The notes: generated from the letters alone by a model not told the origin. A stretch of 41,831 nucleotides of DNA from an uncultured Saprospiraceae bacterium (GCA_938016265.1 CALLWB010000045.1:1-41831); one strand, 5' to 3'. Numbered from the stretch's first letter, positions 19,301 through 28,153 are shown. Translations and numbers: made by a program.

Positions 19301-19954
19301 TTTAAGTTGAAAATCGATTATACACTTCAGTTCGCTGAAGGAACTGGGTCAAGTGGAGAATCTTCACTACGGGGTACCTCTGCTTTAGGAACTACTAGAC
19401 CTATTTTCCCATTTGACTTTGATCAACGACATAATCTTATTGCAAGAATGGATTACCGTTTTGGAGAGAATGATCAATATAATGGACCAAGAATTGCAGG
19501 TAAAAATATCCTGGAAAACTTTGGTCTAAACTTATTGATGAGTCTTGGTTCTGGTAGACCATATACTAGAAAAGCTGATCCACAACCAAGAGGTGGAAGA
19601 AATACAATTGGTGACTTTAATGGAGCTCGTTATCCATGGACTACGCAATTTGATTTAAGAGTTGATAAAGACTTCACATTTGGAGGAAAAGGAGGGAAAA
19701 AAGCCAGAACTGTAAATGTTTTCTTACGTGTTCTTAATTTGTTGAATACAAGAAATGTAGTTGGTTTCTATCCATTTACTCAAGATCCTGATAGCGATGG
19801 ATATCTGATAACTCCTGGTTCAGGTGGTCAAGATGATATTGATGCTGCAGAAAGTGCAACTTCTTACGAAACGCTCTACAACCTACGACTTTTAAATGAT
19901 GCTTACTTTGGATTACCACGAAGAATTCGTCTTGGTCTTCAAGCTAATTTTTAA
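16313..19954 (+). CDS. TonB-dependent receptor with carboxypeptidase-regulatory-like N-terminal domain
   Basis: An outer-membrane active transporter of about 1213 residues. I start it at the ATG at 16313, which gives a clean signal peptide (MTQLMARYMYLLVAF...FGQ); the frame also has an ATG at 16277 that would add 12 polar residues. Order: signal peptide; CarboxypepD_reg-like beta domain (VQGKVIDSANGEGLPFANV, ~27-110); plug domain (~125-230, with VDGVRTR and VTGGVTNIITK); then a long beta-barrel ending in an aromatic C-terminus (LGLQANF). It is followed 20 bases later by a giant secreted protein and then a PorV-family gene, with no SusD nearby, so it is not a classic SusCD pair. Cargo unknown. 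Confidence 0.93.
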   Translation: MTQLMARYMYLLVAFLMISTVAFGQTVQGKVIDSANGEGLPFANVVLEKDGVQKAGTTTDLDGNYILTGFDPGTYDILVIYVGYSDLRTEGIVVGGSKTVGFDIEMSVPSDGVKLDEIVVKAYKVPLIEMDNTASGATVTAEEIARMPVKSIGSLIATTAGVSRKKEGEETSFRGAREGDDIIFVDGVRTRRSTVPAADIEQIQVITSGLPAKYGDVTGGVTNIITKGPSSKFGGNIELETSEVLDPYGFNFLNLGVSGPLLSKKDADGEVLRSILGYRLSAQVTHLDDPNPSYVGAYRATDEFIDLLKTDPLVPVQTTDGLRYVPRGNFITEDDFERTKTRPNVGRLTINGSGKIDFQPIREINFTVGGNYNFIKRKQDLRTERTWLLNSDSNLDRFDKDWRVFVRLRHKIGGSDDNLTDEEKKEKSSATIQNINYSLQFDYNRVNIDRYDPNHKDNLFNYGYYGKYDIDFQRNYIEGDDGIFREGAATEVLTNFTPGGYNPYQELYLGYDGAVGNNISSSLIQNGFIPGNLEYVYAENLHYNYGTTQDFFQKIEENQYGVNATGGFDIVGKKDASEERSKHSIEFGVLYEQRIDRNYSIQPQSLWQVGRQMVRGDYYLDTSDSLMIGDSVSYSINYFENSTFVNNIRDKFSIPDNQQLNLDALSPEDLSMDLFSADELNSVLPALVLSYKGYDYTGKKLGADVTFNDFFTKKDGNGDLYRPVAPTTPIYTAFYLQDKFTYKDFIFNIGLRVDRFDANTQVLADPYTFNPIRTVSESSDLPHAANAEPDWKVYVESTGGTTVPSAYRDGDQWYTRTGAVVNDPLALFGSRAIGQTAHYERYQDIKDLDYNPEGVFVDYEPQINVLPRIAFSFPISKDAGFFAHYDILTRRPSERNDMTALDYYNWQDAQNLFANGLENPDLKPSKTIDYEVGFKQKISASSAVTLTAYYREQRDMISKRTYSYADPVPEYQTFGNRDFGTVKGFTFQYDLRRTKNFKLKIDYTLQFAEGTGSSGESSLRGTSALGTTRPIFPFDFDQRHNLIARMDYRFGENDQYNGPRIAGKNILENFGLNLLMSLGSGRPYTRKADPQPRGGRNTIGDFNGARYPWTTQFDLRVDKDFTFGGKGGKKARTVNVFLRVLNLLNTRNVVGFYPFTQDPDSDGYLITPGSGGQDDIDAAESATSYETLYNLRLLNDAYFGLPRRIRLGLQANF

Positions 19955-19974
19955 AAAAGAAAAAAGCTATTATT

Positions 19975-22900
19975 ATGAATAAAATTAAATTATTAGCCTT
20001 ATCTGCTCTATTTATCTTATTGTCTTTTGCTCAGTCAAATGCTAAAGAAAATATTAGAGGAGGCAACCCGGGAATTGCTCCAGAACAAAATTTTCGTTCT
20101 GACTGTACTCCCTCCCTCTCTCAAGAAGATCTCAATATCAACAATGTCAGAGCTAGACTTCTTGGTGGTGGGGATCTCTGGTGGGATCTTTCTGATGGTC
20201 GATATATCGTACCAAACGTAGCAGTAGGTTCAAATCAAGATGAAGTATCATCTATATTTGCTGCAGCTCTTTGGATTGGTGGAGTCGATAACGCAGGAAA
20301 CCTTAAAATGGCAGCTCAAACATACCGCCAAGGTGGTAATGACTTTTGGCCTGGCCCGCTCGATTCAGACGGAAATGTTAATCAATCAGTCTGCTTACAG
20401 TGGGATGATCACTTCATTGTGTTAGGTGAAAACATTACTGCACATATTGAAGACTATAAGGACAACAATATAATTGACAACCCTATTCCTGATGATTTAT
20501 TAAGTTGGCCTGGTCGCGGGAATCCGTACTTCCAGGATCAGCCGCTACCTGCAGGGTTCGCACTTCCTAATCAAGATTTAGCTCCATTTTTTGATGTGGA
20601 TGCAGATGGAATTTATGATCCGGCGGTAGGTGACTTTCCAGTTATTGGAGTTGTTGGATGTAGCACAGGATCAATTGATGATGCGGCTTATGCTGATCAA
20701 ATGATTTGGTGGGTGTACAACGACAAAGGAAATATTCATACAGAAACAAATGGAGATCAAATTGGGATGGAAATTCAAGCGCTTGCGTTTGGATATTCTA
20801 CAAACGATGAGATTAACAATATGACCTTTTACAAGTATACCTTGATAAATAAAGCAACCCTACCATTGAATGATACCTATATAGGTAACTGGGTAGACCC
20901 TGATTTAGGGTGTTGGGATAATGACTTTGTAGGTTGTGATGTAGATCGTGCATTGGGTATCGTATATAATGGAGAAGCTACGGATCCTGATTGTCAAGAC
21001 TTTTCAGGAGGTACTGTACAAGGATATGGAAATGATGTACCGATCCTAGGTGTAGATTACTTCCGTGGACCAAAGGATGAAAATGGCGATGAACTTGGAA
21101 TGTCTGCATTTGTCTATTATGACAATGATGGATCACCGCAAGGGAATCCAAATGCAGCGCAAGAGTTCTATGGTTATCTTTCTGGATTTTGGAGAGATGG
21201 ATCTCCAATTGAATTTGGAGGAAATGGTTACCAGCAAGGTACTTTTCCAACTCCTTACATGTTCCCAGATGATCCTTCTAACTCAAGTCCAACTGCTTGG
21301 TCTGAGTGTTCAGTTGGTAATGCTCCAAACGACAGACGTTTTGTGCAATCTTCTGGGCCTTTCTTACTAAACCCAGGTGCTACTAATGAAGTAATAGTTG
21401 GAGCTGTTTGGATCCCTAAGGCGGATTATCCTTGTCCTAGCTTTACCAAATTACAACAAGCAGATGATAAAGCACAAGGTCTATTCAACAATTGCTTTAA
21501 ATTGACAGATGGCCCAGATGCTCCAGACGTGAATATTGTAGAATTGGATAGAGAATTGATCCTTGCACTTTCTAATGAAGAATCAAGTAATAACTATCTA
21601 GAAGGATATAGTGAGCCATCTCCAACAATCCCTGGAGGATTTAATGATAGTACCTATACTTTTCAAGGATACTTTGTTTATCAGTTAGCTAAGCAGGATG
21701 TTGTCCCAGCAGATTTTGGGGATGTAGACAAAGCTAGACTTGTAGCATTGGTTGACAAAAGAGACGGAATCACAAAGTTAATTAACTATTTACCTGCTGA
21801 TGACGCAGATATTAATATTTTGATTCCTAATGTAATGGTGGATGCAGACGATTCTGGAGTTAAACACTCCTTCCGTGTTACAGAGGATTTGTTTGCTTCA
21901 GGAGATAGTAGATTGGTAAATCATAAAGCATACTACTACTCTGTAATCTCTTATGCTTCTAATAACTATCTACCTTATGATCCAGCAAATGCAGGTGCAG
22001 GTGGACAGCAAATACAATACATTGAAGGTCGATTAAATATCAAAACCTATACTGCAATTCCTCACATCAATGATCCTGAAAATGGTGGAACAATTGTAAA
22101 CGCAGTATATGGAGATGAACCAGAAATTACAAGAGTGGATGGGAAAGGACATAGCGGTAAGTATTTGAGACTTACAGAAGGCTCTATTGATGATATCTTC
22201 GATCAAACTGCTGCAGGAAGAATTACTTATGAAGCTGGTTCTGGTCCTTTTACAGTGAAAGTTTACAACCCACTGAAAATTAAAGATGGCACTTATTCAC
22301 TCGCTTTGGAGGATGAAGACCTGACAGATGCAGACTTAGTAGATCCTATCACATGGGTGCTAACTGAAAGTGGAGGAACTCAATATTTTTCTGACCGATC
22401 TATAGACATTGTTGAGGAGAAATTAATCCCTGAACTTGGAATTTCTATAGAAATTGAACAAACAGAAGATGTAGAAGATGCTCCAATGGAGGGTAACGGA
22501 TTTGTAGGTGCAAATGCAATATATAGCGATGCCAATGCAACTGCATGGTACGGTGCAGCTACTGATGATATGATACCACGTTTTATGAATTGGATGCGTA
22601 CTGGAAACTTAGAACAAGAGCAGGCACGTGATCCGAATAAGGTATATGCAGATGTACTTGGAGGTACTTGGTATCCTTATTCCTTAGTAAGTTGGAAACC
22701 AGAGCCTACTTTGCCTGCAGGAAACTTTATTACTCCAGCATGGACAAATAATTTCTCCAGTCAGGTAGATGCAAGAAACTTCCTTAAGGATGTAAACAAT
22801 GTAGATATCGTTATCACTTCTGATAAATCAAAATGGAGTCGTTGTGTTGTTGTTAATACATACTCTGATTATTATGCAAATGATGGCGCACCGAATCCTG

Positions 22901-23892
22901 ATTCTGCTCCTTACGCACTTCGGGATGACGCATCAATAGATAAAGATGGAAATGCTGATAATACTGGAACAACTGGGTTTTCTTGGTTCCCAGGTTATGC
23001 GATCGATGTGGAAACTGGTGAACGCTTGAATATTTTCTTCGGAGAAAATGCGTACTACAATCCTGTAGATGATGGTGTAATAGGAAATGCGGTATCTTTA
23101 GGTTTACCAACGAGAAATGGTAAGGATATGGTTTGGAATCCAAACTCAGACTTTGCAGTTCCAATCGATCCTTCTGGACAATTTTCAGGTGCTCTTATTG
23201 AGTTCCCATTAGGAGGTCAGCATTTCGTTTATGTGACAAGTGAGCGTTATGACGAATGTGCAGTTCTTGCTACCGAATTAGGAGGAAGTGCTTTTAACAA
23301 AATCAATGGTTGGTCTAAAGTTATTTGGACATCTGCTCCAATGTTACCACAAGGAGTTGAAATGAAATCTATGCAAGACGGCTTAATTCCTGATAATAGC
23401 GACCTTAAATTCGAACTACGGGTGAAAAACCCATATAGAACGTATGAAGCAACAGGAGAAAATGATAGCTATCCTGAATACGAGTTTAGCTTCTCTGGAA
23501 AAGCAGTTGCAACTGGTCAAACAGAAACAGCGGAAAGTGCATTAGATGTTATTCAGGTAGTTCCTAATCCATATTATGCGTACTCAAGTTACGAAGGTGG
23601 AAATAATGATGGTAAAGTAAGGATTACCAACTTGCCTGCTAAGTGTGTAATTTCAATTTTCTCTTTAGACGGACGATTGATCAGAACATACAATCGTAAT
23701 GAATCAGGAGTCAATACAGACCCATTACGATCTGATCAAATTTACACTGCTATTGAATGGGATTTGAAAAACACTAATGGAATTCGAATTTCAAGTGGGG
23801 TATATATTATACATATTGATGCTGAAGGCATTGGTGAACGAGTTGTGAAATGGTTCGGATCGATTCGTAGATTTGATTCTCTAGGCTTATAA
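19975..23892 (+). CDS. Giant secreted protein with Por-like C-terminal sorting region
   Basis: A 1305-residue protein with a signal peptide (MNKIKLLALSALFILLSF...SNA). The body is rich in aspartate, glycine and aromatics, with acidic FFDVDADGIYDPAVGDFP-type segments (~200-217) that look calcium-binding or like bacterial extracellular repeats. The last ~110 residues have the hallmarks of a Por/FlgD-like beta domain: VVPNPYYAYSSYEG, VRITNLPAKCVISIFSLDG, then SSGVYIIHI. Unlike a standard type A tail it ends with an added segment (VVKWFGSIRRFDSLGL). It lies between the TonB receptor and a PorV-like gene with gaps of ~20 bases, so the three are almost surely one operon. Its function is not recognised; T9SS export is inferred from the tail and the neighbour. 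Confidence 0.8.
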   Translation: MNKIKLLALSALFILLSFAQSNAKENIRGGNPGIAPEQNFRSDCTPSLSQEDLNINNVRARLLGGGDLWWDLSDGRYIVPNVAVGSNQDEVSSIFAAALWIGGVDNAGNLKMAAQTYRQGGNDFWPGPLDSDGNVNQSVCLQWDDHFIVLGENITAHIEDYKDNNIIDNPIPDDLLSWPGRGNPYFQDQPLPAGFALPNQDLAPFFDVDADGIYDPAVGDFPVIGVVGCSTGSIDDAAYADQMIWWVYNDKGNIHTETNGDQIGMEIQALAFGYSTNDEINNMTFYKYTLINKATLPLNDTYIGNWVDPDLGCWDNDFVGCDVDRALGIVYNGEATDPDCQDFSGGTVQGYGNDVPILGVDYFRGPKDENGDELGMSAFVYYDNDGSPQGNPNAAQEFYGYLSGFWRDGSPIEFGGNGYQQGTFPTPYMFPDDPSNSSPTAWSECSVGNAPNDRRFVQSSGPFLLNPGATNEVIVGAVWIPKADYPCPSFTKLQQADDKAQGLFNNCFKLTDGPDAPDVNIVELDRELILALSNEESSNNYLEGYSEPSPTIPGGFNDSTYTFQGYFVYQLAKQDVVPADFGDVDKARLVALVDKRDGITKLINYLPADDADINILIPNVMVDADDSGVKHSFRVTEDLFASGDSRLVNHKAYYYSVISYASNNYLPYDPANAGAGGQQIQYIEGRLNIKTYTAIPHINDPENGGTIVNAVYGDEPEITRVDGKGHSGKYLRLTEGSIDDIFDQTAAGRITYEAGSGPFTVKVYNPLKIKDGTYSLALEDEDLTDADLVDPITWVLTESGGTQYFSDRSIDIVEEKLIPELGISIEIEQTEDVEDAPMEGNGFVGANAIYSDANATAWYGAATDDMIPRFMNWMRTGNLEQEQARDPNKVYADVLGGTWYPYSLVSWKPEPTLPAGNFITPAWTNNFSSQVDARNFLKDVNNVDIVITSDKSKWSRCVVVNTYSDYYANDGAPNPDSAPYALRDDASIDKDGNADNTGTTGFSWFPGYAIDVETGERLNIFFGENAYYNPVDDGVIGNAVSLGLPTRNGKDMVWNPNSDFAVPIDPSGQFSGALIEFPLGGQHFVYVTSERYDECAVLATELGGSAFNKINGWSKVIWTSAPMLPQGVEMKSMQDGLIPDNSDLKFELRVKNPYRTYEATGENDSYPEYEFSFSGKAVATGQTETAESALDVIQVVPNPYYAYSSYEGGNNDGKVRITNLPAKCVISIFSLDGRLIRTYNRNESGVNTDPLRSDQIYTAIEWDLKNTNGIRISSGVYIIHIDAEGIGERVVKWFGSIRRFDSLGL

Positions 23893-23911
23893 TTTCAAAA
23901 AAAGAAACGAA

Positions 23912-24952
23912 ATGAATAAATATATAGTATTATTATTGGTATTTCTTATGACGCTTACGTTCAATGCGGAGGCGGGAAATCCTGACAGACAAGGACAAGC
24001 AGGAGCCTATGAATTGCTTCTTAATCCTTGGGCAAGAAGTTCAGGACTAAAGGGAATGCTTACAGGTAATGTGAAGGGAATTGAATCCTTACGGATTAAC
24101 CCTGCAGGATTATCTTTCCTAGGTAAGACACAAGTAGTTCTAGCTCGTACCTTTTACCTTCAAGGAAGTGGCGTTAGTCTAAATGGTTTAGGATTGGGAC
24201 AACGTGTATCTGAAAAAGGAGTACTTGGTTTTTCTTTAATGTCCGTAGATTTTGGAGATATTGATGTCACGACCACTGATGCTCCTGATGGTATTGGTGC
24301 AACTTATAAACCATTTTTCTTTAATATTGGTTTAGGTTATGCGCATCAATTTTCAGATAGAATATCTACTGGATTGACAATTAGAATGATCACTGAACAA
24401 GCTCAAAACGTAAATGCATTTGGTTTTGCTTTAGATGCTGGTATCCAGTATCATGCTGACAAATTCCATTTTGGAATTAGCTTGAGAAATATTGGAGCAC
24501 CAATGAAATTCAGCGGTGGAGATGGAACAACTTTTACTGGATTTTCTCCAGATGGATCAGACGGTTTTACCGTTCAGGTTCGGGAGAATCCATATGAGCT
24601 TCCTTCATTACTTAATATTGGAGCTGCTTACGATTTCAAATTTTCAGATGACAATCATCGGGTAACTTTGTTGGCAAACTTCACCTCGCACTCTTTTTCT
24701 AAAGATCAATATGGTGCAGGTTTAGAATATTCCATGAAAGAAATGTTCATGTTACGTGTGGGTTATCAGTATGAAAATGGCTTGTTGGATACTGAAACAA
24801 GAACGAATGCACACACTGGATTGTCTGCTGGACTTAGTATTCAAGTACCTATCAAGAAAGGAAGTGAGACAAAGCTTGGCATCGACTACGCATACCAAAC
24901 AACAACTCCTTTTAGTGGCACACACACTATTGGACTTCGATTTGATTTGTAG
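23912..24952 (+). CDS. PorV/PorQ family outer-membrane protein
   Basis: A 346-residue protein with a signal peptide (MNKYIVLLLVFLMTLTF...AEA) and an outer-membrane beta-barrel pattern. The N-terminal YELLLNPWARSSGLKG and SLRINPAGLSFLGKTQ segments are the signature of the PorV/PorQ (UPF0164-like) family, and the C-terminus ends in the barrel strand TIGLRFDL. In T9SS, PorV shuttles cargo from the translocon to the attachment complex. Being encoded 19 bases after a Por-tailed giant protein, it may be a dedicated partner for that protein rather than the general PorV. It is the last gene of the unit: a strong terminator follows. Confidence 0.85.
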   Translation: MNKYIVLLLVFLMTLTFNAEAGNPDRQGQAGAYELLLNPWARSSGLKGMLTGNVKGIESLRINPAGLSFLGKTQVVLARTFYLQGSGVSLNGLGLGQRVSEKGVLGFSLMSVDFGDIDVTTTDAPDGIGATYKPFFFNIGLGYAHQFSDRISTGLTIRMITEQAQNVNAFGFALDAGIQYHADKFHFGISLRNIGAPMKFSGGDGTTFTGFSPDGSDGFTVQVRENPYELPSLLNIGAAYDFKFSDDNHRVTLLANFTSHSFSKDQYGAGLEYSMKEMFMLRVGYQYENGLLDTETRTNAHTGLSAGLSIQVPIKKGSETKLGIDYAYQTTTPFSGTHTIGLRFDL

Positions 24953-24990
24953 GCAGTATGGCTGGTTTACAGACCATATTTTAACATAAA

Positions 24991-25030
24991 AAAAGAACGT
25001 TTCTTCCCTATGAAGGAACGTTCTTTTTTT
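24991..25030 (+). terminator. Strong rho-independent terminator after PorV-like gene
   Basis: A 16-bp stem (24991-25006 with 25012-25027, one G-T wobble) with a 5-base loop, preceded by A's and followed by T's to 25030. The core is AGAACGTTTCTTC / GAAGGAACGTTCT. A near-copy of this hairpin occurs at 25182-25222. Confidence 0.92.
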
Positions 25031-25145
25031 GTTTGTTTACTTATGTGAAAATTTTATCAACTGATTGAATAACCACGAATACTTGTTTCTATTCAATAAT
25101 TAGGCAAATTATGGATAGAATTAAATGCAAAAGGTTTACTATCCG

Positions 25146-25176
25146 TTGATTTATTTGTCAAAAAATCATATCTTTG
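25146..25176 (+). promoter_or_regulatory. Bacteroidota promoter for greA
   Basis: TTG at 25146-25148 and TATCTTTG at 25169-25176 are separated by 20 bases, a good match to the -33/-7 consensus. Transcription would start near 25182, exactly where the leader hairpin begins. Confidence 0.6.
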
Positions 25177-25181
25177 TGAAG

Positions 25182-25225
25182 AGAGAAGAACGTTTCTACC
25201 ATATAGGGGAACGTTCTTCTCTTTT
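25182..25225 (+). promoter_or_regulatory. Terminator-like hairpin at the predicted 5' end of greA mRNA
   Basis: AGAGAAGAACGTT (25182-25194) pairs with AACGTTCTTCTCT (25210-25222), extended inward by wobble pairs, and is followed by CTTTTATTTTTATT. The stem shares the AGAACGTTTCT ... GGAACGTTCT core with the operon terminator at 24991. It starts at the predicted transcription start and ends ~40 bases before the greA ATG, so it could stabilise the transcript or attenuate it. Confidence 0.6.
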
Positions 25226-25263
25226 ATTTTTATTAAAATATATCAGTAATAAATCAGAATATT

Positions 25264-25737
25264 ATGTCGAACATTACTTATTTGACAAAGGAAGGTTTAG
25301 AAAAGCTGGAAGGCGAATTACAGTATTTAAAAACCACAAAATGGCAAGAAGCAGCTGCTGCAATAGCAGAGGCAAGGGACAAAGGAGACCTTTCTGAGAA
25401 TGCAGAATATGATGCAGCGAAAGAAGCTCAAGGGTTACTAGAATTGAAGATAAATGAAATGAGTATTATGCTTTCTAATGCTCGTATCCTAGATACTTCC
25501 GAATTGGATACCTCAAAGGTTGTCGTATTTACAAACGTGAAGATTAAAAACCTTAAAAACAACAAATCGTTTACCTACAAATTGGTATCCGAAGCAGAGG
25601 CTAACCTTAAAGAAAAGAAAATTTCCGTTACGTCTCCAATTGGCAGCAGTCTTCTAGGTAAAAAAATTGGCGAAGTCGCGGAAGTCGAAACGCCTGGAGG
25701 AATCCTCAAATTCGAGATTGAAGATATTTCTTTATAA
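25264..25737 (+). CDS. greA: Transcription elongation factor GreA
   Basis: A 157-residue protein that binds the RNA polymerase secondary channel and stimulates cleavage of backtracked transcripts. The N-terminal coiled coil carries the acidic tip (ARDKGDLSENAEYD, ~36-49) that coordinates the cleavage metal. The C-terminal globular domain ends with SPIGSSLLGKKIGEVAEV and GILKFEI, both family-typical. The start ATG has a normal N-terminus (SNITYLTKEGLEKL). Its stop overlaps the HIT gene start by one base (TAATG), so the two are translationally coupled. Confidence 0.97.
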   Translation: MSNITYLTKEGLEKLEGELQYLKTTKWQEAAAAIAEARDKGDLSENAEYDAAKEAQGLLELKINEMSIMLSNARILDTSELDTSKVVVFTNVKIKNLKNNKSFTYKLVSEAEANLKEKKISVTSPIGSSLLGKKIGEVAEVETPGGILKFEIEDISL

Positions 25738-26129
25738 TGGCAAGTATATTTTCCCAAATAGTAGCAGGAACTATACCTTGTCATAAAGTTGCGGAGGACG
25801 ATCAGTACCTTGCGTTTCTAGATATCAGCCCATTAGCACATGGCCATACCTTAGTTATTCCTAAAATTGAAGTAGATTATCTTTTTGATTTGGAAGAGGA
25901 GGTGTATATCGGACTTCACCTATTCGCAAAGAAAGTAGCAAAAGGAATTGAAAAAGCTTGCCCTTGCAAGCGGGTAGGAATGGCAGTAGTCGGTCTGGAA
26001 GTCCCCCACGCACACATTCACCTTATTCCATTACAAAGTGAAGGAGATATCAATTTCTCAAGGCCTAAGTTTTCGCTAAGCCAGCAGAAAATGGAAGAGA
26101 TAGCCGCACAAATCAGCGCAGCCATTTAG
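25737..26129 (+). CDS. HIT (histidine triad) family nucleotide-binding protein
   Basis: A 130-residue HINT-type protein. The histidine triad HAHIH is at 91-95 inside VPHAHIHLIPL; the N-terminal half has SIFSQIVAGTIPCHKVAEDD and SPLAHGHTLVIPK, both typical. HINT enzymes hydrolyse AMP-linked substrates such as adenosine phosphoramidates. Cys15, Cys75 and Cys77 are present, but I do not see a full zinc site. It starts on the last base of the greA stop codon. Confidence 0.94.
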   Translation: MASIFSQIVAGTIPCHKVAEDDQYLAFLDISPLAHGHTLVIPKIEVDYLFDLEEEVYIGLHLFAKKVAKGIEKACPCKRVGMAVVGLEVPHAHIHLIPLQSEGDINFSRPKFSLSQQKMEEIAAQISAAI

Positions 26130-26152
26130 AAAAAGTTACCATTTGGACTATT

Positions 26153-26713
26153 TTATAGTATTCGGTCGGGATTATTTTTAATAAACCCTTCCCAGCCTTT
26201 GGATTTACTTAATCCCTTCAATACATTGGATTGTTGGAAATGGTGGCAGACAGCACAGGCAAGCGCATCTGTAGCATCCAATTCCTGTTCTCCTAGTTTT
26301 GTATTGGTTAGTGTTTCCAACATCGCCATGACTTGCTCTTTGGAGGCATTCCCATTGCCTGTGACGGACTGTTTTATCTTTCTGGGGGCATAATCGGTAA
26401 CTTCTACTTTGTTGACCATACTGGCCGCCATGGCTACTCCTTGTGCTCTACCCAACTTTAGCATGGATTGCACATTTTTTCCATAAAAAGGCGCCTCGAT
26501 CGCCATTTCTGCCGGGTTGGTTTTTTTGATGATGGTTTGAATGGATTCGAAAATCTTTTTCAACTTCTCTGAAGGAGTAGATTGAGCAGACATTCGGACA
26601 GTGCCCATCTCCACAATGCTAATTTTATTTTTTAGGACATCGATAACAGCATAGCCTAGTACGTTTGTACCAGGGTCAATGCCTATGTATCGGATGGTTT
26701 TTGCCTTTTTCAA
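26153..26713 (-). CDS. ruvC: Holliday junction endodeoxyribonuclease RuvC
   Basis: A 186-residue nuclease that resolves Holliday junctions with RuvAB. The RNase H-fold acidic residues are in place: Asp13 (GIDPGT), Glu73 (AIEAPFYGKN), Asp146 and Asp149 (ELDATDALACAVCH). Length is slightly above the ~173 of E. coli because of a basic tail. It lies 36 bases downstream of lpdA on the same strand and is probably co-transcribed with it; it ends 23 bases from the convergent HIT gene. Confidence 0.96.
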   Translation of the reverse strand: MKKAKTIRYIGIDPGTNVLGYAVIDVLKNKISIVEMGTVRMSAQSTPSEKLKKIFESIQTIIKKTNPAEMAIEAPFYGKNVQSMLKLGRAQGVAMAASMVNKVEVTDYAPRKIKQSVTGNGNASKEQVMAMLETLTNTKLGEQELDATDALACAVCHHFQQSNVLKGLSKSKGWEGFIKNNPDRIL

Positions 26714-26749
26714 AGATTTGGATTTATTTTATCATCAAAATCCGCTCTT

Positions 26750-28153
26750 TTATATGTGTAGAGGGCGATTGTCTGTTGCTGCAAGCGCTGCTTCTTTGAC
26801 GGCCTCCGTATAAGTAGGATGTGCATGGCTCATTCTGGAAATATCTTCTGCAGAGGCACGGAATTCCATTGCGGTGACTGCTTCTGCGATGATGTCCGCT
26901 ACTCTCGGCCCAACCATATGCACGCCCAGTACTTCGTCTGTCTCCTTGTGAGAAATGATTTTTACTAAACCTTCTGTATCCATACTCGCTCGTGCCCGTC
27001 CTAGTGCTTTAAATGGGAATTTGCCGACTTTAATTGGTGTCCCAGCCTCTTTTAGCTCTGCTTCCGTTTTACCGACAGCCGCCACTTCTGGCCATGTATA
27101 AACTACCCCAGGAATCAAATTGTAATTGATGTGTGGATGCTGGCCGACCATACGCTCTGCTACAAAAACACCTTCTTCTTCTGCTTTATGCGCTAGCATT
27201 GCTCCTTTTATCACGTCTCCGATGGCATAAATACCAGGTACATTGGTTTGCAAATTATGGTCTACCTCAATTCTACCACGTTTGTCGGTCGTGATCCCAA
27301 CCTTGTCTAGGCCAAGCTTGTCGGTATATGCATATCGGCCAATAGCTACCAGGCAGTATTCTGCATCGATGCTTAACGCTTCTTTGGAGTCCCGGTGTTC
27401 TGCGACGAGTTTAGTTTTTGTAGCGGTTGCGGTGACCTCTTTCACCATATATTTGAAATGGAATTTTATTCCTATTTTTTTGAGAGATCGGGTCAACTCT
27501 TTTCCTAAGTCTTTGTCCATCATGCCGATGGCGCTGTCCGCGTATTCGACAACATCAACCTTTGTTCCTAGTCGTGCGTAGACAGAACCCAGCTCCAGTC
27601 CAATTACTCCAGCACCAATAATGGTCATGGTCTTCGGCACTTTTGTGATGTTTAAAGCTTCAGTAGAAGTGATGATTCGTTTTTTATCGTAGTTGAAGCT
27701 AGCAGGGGTGATTGGTTTGCTGCCAGTTGCTATGATGGTTTTGTCAGTCTCGATGGTTTCAGTGCTGCCGTCTTTTTTGGCAATACTAATTTTAGTTGCG
27801 GATTCAAAGGAACCGTGCCCGTGAAAGACAGTGATCTTGTTTTTATTCATGAGGTAGTCAATACCCTTGGTGGTTTGGCTGACTACATCATCTTTTCGCT
27901 GGATCATCTGTTTCATATCGATTTTCAGGCCGGTGACTTTTATACCGTGGGTAGAAAATCGTTTTTCTGCGTTGTGGTAATGTTCTGATGAGTCTAATAA
28001 TGCTTTTGATGGAATACATCCAACATTCAGACAAGTACCTCCTAGGGTGTCGTATTTTTCAATAATAGCGGTCTTTAATCCAAGTTGTGCACATCTGATT
28101 GCTGCCACATATCCTCCTGGGCCAGATCCAATAACCGTAACGTCGTATTTCAT
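26750..28153 (-). CDS. lpdA: Dihydrolipoyl dehydrogenase (E3)
   Basis: A 467-residue FAD enzyme that reoxidises dihydrolipoamide for pyruvate and 2-oxoglutarate dehydrogenase complexes and the glycine cleavage system. N-terminal FAD motif is GSGPGGYVAA. The redox disulfide is Cys41/Cys46 in GGTCLNVGCIPSK. The NAD motif is IGAGVIGLELGSVYARLG. The His445-Glu450 pair in SHAHPTYTEAV is the catalytic dyad contributed across the dimer. There is no N-terminal lipoyl domain. A -7 box ends only ~17 bases before the ATG, so the leader is very short. Confidence 0.97.
   Translation of the reverse strand: MKYDVTVIGSGPGGYVAAIRCAQLGLKTAIIEKYDTLGGTCLNVGCIPSKALLDSSEHYHNAEKRFSTHGIKVTGLKIDMKQMIQRKDDVVSQTTKGIDYLMNKNKITVFHGHGSFESATKISIAKKDGSTETIETDKTIIATGSKPITPASFNYDKKRIITSTEALNITKVPKTMTIIGAGVIGLELGSVYARLGTKVDVVEYADSAIGMMDKDLGKELTRSLKKIGIKFHFKYMVKEVTATATKTKLVAEHRDSKEALSIDAEYCLVAIGRYAYTDKLGLDKVGITTDKRGRIEVDHNLQTNVPGIYAIGDVIKGAMLAHKAEEEGVFVAERMVGQHPHINYNLIPGVVYTWPEVAAVGKTEAELKEAGTPIKVGKFPFKALGRARASMDTEGLVKIISHKETDEVLGVHMVGPRVADIIAEAVTAMEFRASAEDISRMSHAHPTYTEAVKEAALAATDNRPLHI

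Noticed and set aside
16313-19954. SusC-type polysaccharide utilisation locus
   Set aside because: There is no SusD partner and no glycoside hydrolase or regulator nearby; the downstream genes point to T9SS instead.
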